NCBI GenBank assembly: GCA_007128085.1
Contig: SKYC01000207.1
Location: forward strand, 1-14,049
Length of the DNA: 14,049 bases
Reading direction: 5' to 3'
Source of the DNA: Saprospiraceae bacterium
Lineage (GTDB): Bacteria; Bacteroidota; Bacteroidia; Chitinophagales; Saprospiraceae
The notes beneath the pieces are model-generated. The model saw only the letters and a program-made list of their open reading frames with translations. It had not been told where the DNA came from and did no database searches. Every line of letters begins with the position of its first letter. Position 1 is the stretch's first letter. Shown here one piece after another: positions 8,037-14,049 of the stretch. The position numbers were made by a program, and so were the translations under genes.

Positions 8037-8909
8037 ATGAAGACAGGATTTGTTTTTCCGGGCCAGGGCTCCCAATACACAGGCATGGGCAGGGAATTAT
8101 ACAAAAGTAACCCGGATGCCAGAAAATTATTTGAGGAGGCAAACGACATACTGGAATACCCCATCACGGAAATCATGTTTGATGGCAGTGAAGAGGAGTT
8201 AAAGACGACAAAAATTACACAGCCGGCTGTCTTTATAAATGCCTATATCCGTTACAAAGTCAGTGGAGGACGCAAACCCGATGCAGTGGCCGGTCACTCG
8301 CTTGGTGAATTTACTGCACTGGCAGCATCGGGAGCATTGACATTTGAGGATGCACTCTGTTTGGTTTACGACCGGGCTATAGCCATGCAGGAGGCATGTG
8401 ATATGGAGGATGGAACCATGGCAGCCATCATGGGATTGGACGATGCGCAGGTGGAGGAGATTTGTTCTGAGCTGAATGATCTGGTGGTCCCTGCAAATTA
8501 CAATTGTCCGGGACAGTTGGTTATTTCAGGTTCCAGTAAAGGTATATCCAAAGCCATAGAAAAAGCCAAAGAGGCCGGAGCCCGACGGGCTTTACCTTTG
8601 ATGGTTGGAGGGGCATTTCATTCACCACTCATGGAGCCCGCTCAAAAAATGCTGGCAGAATCGATAGAGGATACCGATTTTAGTCGTCCTGTCTGTCCCA
8701 TTTACCAGAATTTTACCGGTAGGTCGCACAGCGATCCGGCTGAAATTAAAGAAAATTTATTGAAACAACTCACGGCTCCGGTACGTTGGACACAATCGAT
8801 ACAACAAATGGCCAGTGACGGCATTACTGATATCGTGGAGGTCGATGGTCGCGTTCTCATTGGAATGATCCGGAGAATTGACCGAGCATTAATAACAGAA
8901 ACATTGTAA
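8037..8909 (+). CDS. fabD: Malonyl-CoA:ACP transacylase
   Basis: FabD moves the malonyl group from CoA to acyl carrier protein, supplying the extender for type II fatty acid synthesis in the cytosol. The 290-residue chain is slightly shorter than the roughly 310 of E. coli FabD but carries all key motifs. The oxyanion loop is FPGQGSQYTGMG, with Q10. The nucleophile is S88 in GHSLGE. R113 (YDRAIAMQ) should bind the malonyl carboxylate, and H195 in GGAFHSPLM is the catalytic histidine. The start is an ATG at 8037 giving the canonical short N-terminus MKTGFVFPGQ. It sits between folE (32 bp upstream) and yqgE (1 bp downstream). It is a housekeeping gene, with no other fab gene in the window. Confidence 0.97.
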   Translation: MKTGFVFPGQGSQYTGMGRELYKSNPDARKLFEEANDILEYPITEIMFDGSEEELKTTKITQPAVFINAYIRYKVSGGRKPDAVAGHSLGEFTALAASGALTFEDALCLVYDRAIAMQEACDMEDGTMAAIMGLDDAQVEEICSELNDLVVPANYNCPGQLVISGSSKGISKAIEKAKEAGARRALPLMVGGAFHSPLMEPAQKMLAESIEDTDFSRPVCPIYQNFTGRSHSDPAEIKENLLKQLTAPVRWTQSIQQMASDGITDIVEVDGRVLIGMIRRIDRALITETL

Positions 8910-8910
8910 T

Positions 8911-9471
8911 TTGAATCATTCTGTAGATATATCAAAAGGGAAACTATTACTGGCAGAGCCATTTATGCTCGACCCACATTTTAAGCGGTCGGTTATATTT
9001 TTATGCGAGCATCAGATGGAGGGCAGTCTGGGGTTTATCCTCAACAAACCCCTCAAGATGCGCGTGGACAGATTGGTAGCAGATTTTCCCGAATTCAATG
9101 CGAGGGTTTATTACGGAGGCCCTGTGGGAACAGATACCATTCATTATTTGCATCGGTCCGGAGATATCATTGACGACAGTCTCCCGATGGGCAACAATGT
9201 ATATTGGGGCGGAAATTTTGAAAAACTCAAATTTCTCATTCAGTCGGAGGTCATCAAACCCCGGGATATAAAGTTTTTTGCCGGTTATTCGGGATGGTCA
9301 ACCGGGCAACTGGCTGAAGAGCTCCACATTGGTTCCTGGATAACGGCAGAAATGGATCCCAATTACCTATTCTCTGTGCCCCCGAAAAAATTGTGGTCGA
9401 AAGTACTTGAAGTTAAAGGAGATACTTACTCCGTATTTGCAAATATTCCGGATCATTTATCCTGGAACTGA
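8911..9471 (+). CDS. YqgE/AlgH family protein
   Basis: This 186-residue protein matches the YqgE/AlgH (DUF179) family. Conserved blocks are GKLLLAEPFMLDPHFKRSV (10-28), LCEHQMEGSLGFILNKPL (31-48), YYGGPVG (67-73) and FFAGYSGWSTGQLAEEL (122-138). Its biochemical role is not settled; AlgH was linked to alginate control in Pseudomonas. The start is a TTG at 8911, one base after the fabD stop. The first ATG, codon 19, would remove the conserved LLLAEPF segment, so TTG is preferred. The 1-bp spacing suggests translational coupling with fabD. There is no signal peptide, so it is probably cytoplasmic. Confidence 0.93.
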   Translation: MNHSVDISKGKLLLAEPFMLDPHFKRSVIFLCEHQMEGSLGFILNKPLKMRVDRLVADFPEFNARVYYGGPVGTDTIHYLHRSGDIIDDSLPMGNNVYWGGNFEKLKFLIQSEVIKPRDIKFFAGYSGWSTGQLAEELHIGSWITAEMDPNYLFSVPPKKLWSKVLEVKGDTYSVFANIPDHLSWN

Positions 9472-9483
9472 AACAGCATTCCA

Positions 9484-11415
9484 TTGGTCGAACTCAACAA
9501 TATTTCCATTATTTACGGCGATCGCCCCGTTTTAGACAAAGTCACCCTCAGTATAAAAGAGGGAGATAAAGTCGGAGTAATCGGAAAAAACGGATGTGGT
9601 AAGTCCACACTGTTAAAAATTCTTTCAGGAATACAACATCCCGATCAGGGATCTTTCAGTCTACCCACCGATACGACCATTGGTTTTTTACATCAGGATA
9701 TTAAAATCAATCTCAGTCCACTGGTTCGCGACGCCTGTAAAAACGGCCTCACTGCTCTTAAATCGGTGGAAAAGAAACTGAACGACATAAAAGACAAAGC
9801 AGGTACAGAGGGAGTTTTGAGCGAAGTGGACGGACTCAAGCTCGCTGAATTGGAAGAGCAATACCGATTGCTGGGAGGCTATAGCCAGGATGCCGATGCT
9901 GAAAAGATTTTAAAAGGACTGGGGTTTGAAGAAGAGAGCATCAATAAAACAGTAGGCGAACTCAGTGGAGGCTGGAGAATGCGGGTAGAGCTCGCAAAAA
10001 TTCTATTGGCACGTCCGAGTTTGATTCTTTTGGATGAGCCCAATAACCACCTGGATATGGAATCCATCATCTGGCTGGAAAATTGGTTACAAGAATACGA
10101 TGGTACCGCTTTGATCGTGAGTCACGATGCCGAGTTCTTAGAAAATGCCGCCAATTCAATTCTCGAAATTGAAAGTGGCAACGCATTTTACTTTAAAGGA
10201 AAATTGTCCAAATTTAAGGAGGCCAAAAAAATCAGGGCAGAGAACCAGATGAGGACCTTTCTCAATCAACAGAGAGAAGTGGCCGACAGACAGAGAACCA
10301 TCGAGCGTTTCAGGGCCAAGGCTACCAAAGCCAAAATGGCCAAGTCCATGGAAAAGCAACTGGACAAAATGGCATTGGTGGATAAACCGGAGGAGGACAC
10401 CACCGCCATCAACTTTCGATTTCAACCCCCGCCGAGAAGTGGAGCTACGGTCATCAAAGCCCAAAACCTAAGTAAGAGCTATGGGGAACTCGAAGTACTG
10501 AAAAATGTAAATTTTGAAATCGCAAGAGGCGAAAAAATAAGTCTTGTAGGGAAAAACGGTGAGGGGAAAACCACTTTTGTTCGAATGATCCTGGGTGAAA
10601 TTGAAAGAGACTCGGGTTCTGTAGATTTCGGTCACAACGTCCACATTGGATATTTTGCGCAAAATCAAGACAAACTACTGGATGGCAACCTCACCTTGTT
10701 GGAGTATATGGAGCGCGATTGCCCCAATGAATTGAGGCCTAAACTCAGGGGCATACTGGGTGGATTCCTTTTCAGCAATGAAGATGTAGAGAAAAAAATA
10801 AAAGTACTTTCCGGTGGAGAGCGGTCCAGACTGGCCATGGCAAAAATGCTATTAAAGCCATTCAACCTCCTTGTTTTTGATGAACCCACCAACCATCTCG
10901 ACATTCCTTCTAAGGAAGTACTCAAACAGACCATTGCTCAATTTGAGGGAAGTGTGATCATCGTTTCTCACGACAGGGAGTTTTTGCGGGGACTGTCTGA
11001 GCGAACACTGGAGTTTTCCAATAAAAGCATGAAGGAGTACCTCGGAGACATCGATTATTTCTTAAATAAAAAAGGAATCGATCACATCCGCGATTTTGAG
11101 AAAAAGGAAAAAAAGCCCAGCCATACCGATGACAGTGCGGACGAAAATCTCTCAGATGAAAAAACCCCGTCCGTCGATGATTTTCAATTGCGAAAAAAAC
11201 TAAACCGAACCATTTCCTACTGTGAGCGAAATATTGAAAAGCTCGAAAAACAAATCGAAAAAATAGAAGTGGAAATGGCCGATCCCAATTTTTACAGTAA
11301 AAAGGGTTCTGTAGAAACTGCTCAAAAGCACAGCGATCTGAAAAAGAAGCTGCGAGCTGAAAATCAAAAATGGGACAAAGCCGTCGAAGAGATGGATAAG
11401 TTGGAAAGTCAATAA
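9484..11415 (+). CDS. ABC-F family ATPase (YheS/YdiF-like)
   Basis: This 643-residue protein has two ABC ATPase domains and no membrane segments, typical of ribosome-associated ABC-F translation factors. Domain 1 has Walker A GKNGCGKST (34-42), signature LSGGW (160-164) and Walker B LILLDEP (180-186). Domain 2 has GKNGEGKTT (356-364), LSGGE (442-446) and LLVFDEPTNHLD (462-473). Both have the switch VSHD(A/R)EFL. The interdomain linker (about 250-320) contains RFRAKATKAKMAKS, close to that of YheS/YdiF. A charged C-terminal extension (about 545-643) ends in a coiled coil. In domain 1 the usual EPTNHLD reads EPNNHLD (N187). The start is a TTG at 9484, 12 bp after the yqgE stop; no ATG lies near the N-terminus, and the TTG gives the expected MVELNNISIIYG. 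It closes the five-gene unit. An exact ABC-F subtype is not certain. Confidence 0.94.
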   Translation: MVELNNISIIYGDRPVLDKVTLSIKEGDKVGVIGKNGCGKSTLLKILSGIQHPDQGSFSLPTDTTIGFLHQDIKINLSPLVRDACKNGLTALKSVEKKLNDIKDKAGTEGVLSEVDGLKLAELEEQYRLLGGYSQDADAEKILKGLGFEEESINKTVGELSGGWRMRVELAKILLARPSLILLDEPNNHLDMESIIWLENWLQEYDGTALIVSHDAEFLENAANSILEIESGNAFYFKGKLSKFKEAKKIRAENQMRTFLNQQREVADRQRTIERFRAKATKAKMAKSMEKQLDKMALVDKPEEDTTAINFRFQPPPRSGATVIKAQNLSKSYGELEVLKNVNFEIARGEKISLVGKNGEGKTTFVRMILGEIERDSGSVDFGHNVHIGYFAQNQDKLLDGNLTLLEYMERDCPNELRPKLRGILGGFLFSNEDVEKKIKVLSGGERSRLAMAKMLLKPFNLLVFDEPTNHLDIPSKEVLKQTIAQFEGSVIIVSHDREFLRGLSERTLEFSNKSMKEYLGDIDYFLNKKGIDHIRDFEKKEKKPSHTDDSADENLSDEKTPSVDDFQLRKKLNRTISYCERNIEKLEKQIEKIEVEMADPNFYSKKGSVETAQKHSDLKKKLRAENQKWDKAVEEMDKLESQ

Positions 11416-11748
11416 TTCCCCCCCTGCCATTACTCTTTTTCAGTCAAGTGGATAGGCTATTTACACTCCAGTCACAGAGATTCTTTATCTTATCAAATTC
11501 ACTGAATTACCCTCTATGTCAAAATCGCTGCTAATTCCATCTATCCGATCACGGGCGAATAATCACATCAGACTACTCGATTAAGTGAGCTGCAAAACTT
11601 TTAAGAAGCCCTGGGGATCTTAAAAATAACCCGAGGTAAAAGCCCCACGTTTTTTATAGCACCCATAAAAAAAGTGAGCCGACGGATAAATCATCCACCG
11701 ACTCACTTTTAAGCAAAAAATTATTACCACTTAAACTCGCAAAATTAC
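11416..11748. other. Convergent intergenic region with terminator
   Basis: This 333-bp stretch lies between two genes that end toward each other. The only clear element is the hairpin at 11667-11710. A weaker pairing of TGGGG near 11613 with CCCCA near 11643, followed by a T run at about 11650-11655, might stop plus-strand transcription, but the loop is long. A 22-codon frame at 11516-11584 is not supported as a gene. I see no RNA gene or mobile-element remnant. Confidence 0.5.
11667..11710 (-). terminator. Hairpin terminator, mainly for the FAS1 gene
   Basis: AAAAGTGAG (11670-11678) pairs with CTCACTTTT (11702-11710) over 9 bp. An inner GGAT (11684-11687) / ATCC (11693-11696) pair and a CG/CG pair extend the arm, around a 5-base loop. 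Read on the minus strand, the stem core is followed by seven T, starting 39 bp beyond the FAS1 stop codon. The plus-strand tail has only four T, so service to the ABC-F gene would be weaker. Confidence 0.75.
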
Positions 11749-14049
11749 TTATTGCTTGATAAATTTATCTCTTGCAATGAATTCTTCGCTCCTTAGACTA
11801 ATGATATAAGTACCTGCAGACAATCCACTCACATCAATATTATGAGTCATTCCGTTTGTTTGCAGTTGTTGAACCATCCTTCCATCTACGGACATTATTT
11901 CTATGGTCAAATCTCTACCCTGCATTTCTTCAGCGAAGTTCACAAACAAGGTGGATCCTACAGGATTGGGGTACAATGCCACTTCAACTTCCTGGTGATC
12001 TCTAACAGAAGTCAAATCCGGAAGAAGTACCGCATCAATTACGTGTACAATTCCGTTTTCTGTAATTATATCAGCGACAATCACCTGAGCATCGTTTATA
12101 AAAATATTTCCGTTCTCGATGGTCACTTCTACATCCTGACCAAGCAAAGTAGTTACAATTAATCCGTCGCTCAAATCGGAAGAGGAAACTGCAGCACCCA
12201 ATACGTGATACAACAATACATCGGTGAGGTCTCCTTCAGGGTCGCTCAACAATTCATCCAACAAGCCATCCGGTAATGCGTCGAAGGCGTCGTCTGTTGG
12301 TGCAAAAACGGTAAATGGTCCTTCACCGGACAATGTGCCTTCCAAACCAGCTTCCAGTATGGCCGTCTCAAGAGTATTGTGATCTCCACTTTCCTGAATA
12401 ACATCCCAAACGGTCGCAGGAAGGTCAGCACCTGTACAACTAAGGGTTGGGAAACCATTGTCTGTCTGAAGGTTTTCAGACTCCTCTCCACAAGCTCCAG
12501 CCTCATTAATTCCTATTAAATAAGTACCGGTGTACTCCGCCGTCCATGTAATTTCACATCCCTCAACAATGGCTACCAGTTCAAGGTCCTCATTGATAAC
12601 GGTCAATTCAGCATCCCATGACCCTGCTCCGGGTCCTTCGCATATAGAGAATGTATACTCAACTCCTTCCTGGAAATTATCTATCTCGTAGATTTCGCTC
12701 GCCCATACTTCGAATGCAGTAATCTGGAAAGTAGGGCAAACTCCGTTGGCATCCGGAGCCGGTGCTCCACCAAATTCCTGATTAAAATTGATCCATGGAC
12801 CTCCTAAAAACTCAAGGCACGGCCCTTCTTCGGGAATCAGCACTGCATCAATGACGTGTACCACTCCATTGTCTGCCTGAATATCTGCCATGGTTACCAA
12901 AGCACCATTGATGAAAACATCTCCATTTTCAATGGTCACTAGCACATTCTGACCGAGCAGAGTTTCAATGGTCATCTCATTTTCCAAATCGGTTGATAAC
13001 AATTCCTGTCCGGCCACGTGATAAAGTAAAATGTCCGTGAGAAGTCCTTGTGGATCCTGTAAAAGATCATCCAACAAGCCGGCAGGAAGATTATCGAAGG
13101 CATCATCCGTTGGTGCGAAAACCGTGAATTCGGCCTCCTCATCACTCAACATTTCTACCAACTCCGCTGCTGAAAGTGCTAAAAACAATGTTTCGTGATC
13201 GGGTGATCCCTCTATAATATCTGCAACCGTAACTACGGGCGCTGCGGGTGGCATAAGCACTAAGTCAATGACATGCACAACTCCATTATCCGCTTCCAGA
13301 TCAGTTACGATCACCTGCGCATCGTTTACATATACTCCGGCAGAATCAATCGTGATCAATACCGTATTGCCCTCCAGTGTTTCTATGGTCATCGAATCAG
13401 AAAGATCTCCCGATAAGAATACTTCACCGGATACATGGTACAACAATATGTCGGTCAACAAACCTTCAGGGTCTGCTAACAAATCCGCCAAAAGGCTGGA
13501 ATCCAATTGAGCAAAAGCATCATCAGTCGGTGCAAAAACGGTAAAAGTTCCTTCTTCATCACTCAGTGTTTCAACAAGATCCGCTGCAGTTAAGGCAGCA
13601 AATAATGTCTCGTGATCGGGTGATCCCTCTATAATATCTGCAACCGTAACTACGGGCGCTGCGGGTGGCATAAGCACTAAGTCAATCACGTGTACCACTC
13701 CGTTATCCGCTTCCAGATCGGTTACGATCACCTGCGCATCGTTTACATATACCCCGGCAGAATCAATCGTGATCAATACCGTATTGCCCTCCAGTGTTTC
13801 TATGGTCATCGAATCAGAAAGATCTCCGGATAAAAATACTTCGCCGGATACATGGTACAACAATATGTCGGTCAACAACCCTTCAGGTTCTGCCAATAAA
13901 TCCGCCAGAAGACTGGAATCCAATTGTGCAAAGGCATCATCTGTCGGTGCAAAAACCGTAAAAGTTCCTTCTTCATCACTCAGCGTTTCTACAAGATCCG
14001 CAGCAGTCAAGGCAGCAAATAATGTCTCGTGATCGGGTGATCCCTCTAT
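11749..14049 (-). CDS. Secreted fasciclin (FAS1) repeat protein with T9SS tail, N-terminus beyond the right edge
   Basis: The frame is open to the window edge (766 residues seen), so the N-terminus and signal peptide are missing. Four FAS1 domains are visible, each with FTVFAPTDDAF, LLYHV and NG(V/I)VHVID. In coding order they are a partial copy (14049 to about 13660), a nearly identical copy (about 13635-13245), a diverged copy (about 13220-12830) and a last copy (about 12415-12020). Between the third and fourth lies a roughly 135-residue domain (about 12825-12420) with several Cys and Trp. It looks like a beta-sandwich, from its alternating hydrophobic strands (EYTFSICEGPGAGSWDAELT), but I cannot name it. 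The end is a T9SS sorting domain (about 11990-11752: LYPNPVG, LSAGTYIISL, KFIKQ). FAS1 domains mediate adhesion in the families known. The protein is strongly acidic. A surface or matrix adhesin role is inferred. Confidence 0.93.
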   Translation of the reverse strand: MEGSPDHETLFAALTAADLVETLSDEEGTFTVFAPTDDAFAQLDSSLLADLLAEPEGLLTDILLYHVSGEVFLSGDLSDSMTIETLEGNTVLITIDSAGVYVNDAQVIVTDLEADNGVVHVIDLVLMPPAAPVVTVADIIEGSPDHETLFAALTAADLVETLSDEEGTFTVFAPTDDAFAQLDSSLLADLLADPEGLLTDILLYHVSGEVFLSGDLSDSMTIETLEGNTVLITIDSAGVYVNDAQVIVTDLEADNGVVHVIDLVLMPPAAPVVTVADIIEGSPDHETLFLALSAAELVEMLSDEEAEFTVFAPTDDAFDNLPAGLLDDLLQDPQGLLTDILLYHVAGQELLSTDLENEMTIETLLGQNVLVTIENGDVFINGALVTMADIQADNGVVHVIDAVLIPEEGPCLEFLGGPWINFNQEFGGAPAPDANGVCPTFQITAFEVWASEIYEIDNFQEGVEYTFSICEGPGAGSWDAELTVINEDLELVAIVEGCEITWTAEYTGTYLIGINEAGACGEESENLQTDNGFPTLSCTGADLPATVWDVIQESGDHNTLETAILEAGLEGTLSGEGPFTVFAPTDDAFDALPDGLLDELLSDPEGDLTDVLLYHVLGAAVSSSDLSDGLIVTTLLGQDVEVTIENGNIFINDAQVIVADIITENGIVHVIDAVLLPDLTSVRDHQEVEVALYPNPVGSTLFVNFAEEMQGRDLTIEIMSVDGRMVQQLQTNGMTHNIDVSGLSAGTYIISLRSEEFIARDKFIKQ
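13193..14049. repeat. 417-bp in-frame tandem repeat encoding FAS1 domains
   Basis: Copies begin at 13193, 13610 and 14027, a spacing of exactly 417 bp (139 codons) each time; the third is cut by the window edge. The first 77 bp (13193-13269 and 13610-13686) are identical. By hand alignment the remaining 340 bp differ at about 24 positions, and only one change alters the protein (Asp versus Glu in LLA(D/E)PEG). The array may continue past the edge. Confidence 0.92.

Noticed and set aside
11516..11584. A 22-residue frame in the convergent intergenic region
   Set aside because: It is short, has no promoter or conserved feature, and lies between two gene ends.
13193..14049. CRISPR-like or mobile-element origin for the repeats
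   Set aside because: The units are 417 bp, directly adjacent, in frame and encode complete FAS1 domains. There are no spacers, terminal inverted repeats or transposase.

Overview
The window reads as chromosomal DNA from a member of the Bacteroidota, most likely a Saprospirales-type environmental bacterium. Two large secreted proteins end in type IX secretion (T9SS) sorting domains. The clearest promoter has the Bacteroidota -7 box TAnnTTTG. Shine-Dalgarno sequences are essentially absent, and a dockerin-type module carries the long Trp-containing insert I associate with Saprospiraceae-like proteins. The lineage is inferred from these features; no rRNA or marker phylogeny is available here.

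Layout. (1) 1-800, minus: the 5' part of an unrecognised, probably helical cytoplasmic protein that runs off the left edge. (2) 801-1245: an AT-rich divergent intergenic region with a good promoter for the gene to its right. (3) 1246-3771, plus: a secreted adhesin-like protein with a signal peptide, about five Ig/cadherin-like repeats, a dockerin-type EF-hand pair, a cohesin-like beta domain and a T9SS tail. (4) 3891-6668, minus: a LytS-type histidine kinase, a LytTR response regulator and a fructosamine-kinase-family protein, in that transcription order. (5) 6669-6971: a divergent intergenic region. (6) 6972-11415, plus: a compact five-gene unit encoding a pyruvoyl-tetrahydropterin-synthase-like enzyme, GTP cyclohydrolase I, FabD, a YqgE/AlgH protein and an ABC-F ATPase. 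(7) 11416-11748: a convergent intergenic region with a clear hairpin terminator. (8) 11749 to the right edge, minus: the 3' part of a large secreted fasciclin (FAS1) repeat protein with a T9SS tail, containing 417-bp tandem repeats.

How the genes fit together. FolE makes 7,8-dihydroneopterin triphosphate from GTP. The overlapping upstream gene encodes the enzyme family that uses this product, so the two probably perform consecutive pterin steps. FabD, YqgE and the ABC-F protein look like housekeeping passengers on the same transcript. The kinase and regulator form a classical membrane sensor plus DNA-binding regulator, with the fructosamine kinase possibly translationally coupled behind the regulator. 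The two T9SS cargo proteins are surface or matrix proteins.

I see no CRISPR array, tRNA, rRNA, transposase or phage gene. Most of the window is ordinary. The parts most worth a second look are the FAS1 tandem repeats, which differ almost only at synonymous sites, the eukaryote-like pterin synthase motif beside folE, and the dockerin plus cohesin-like T9SS protein. I did not find a convincing previously undescribed system.
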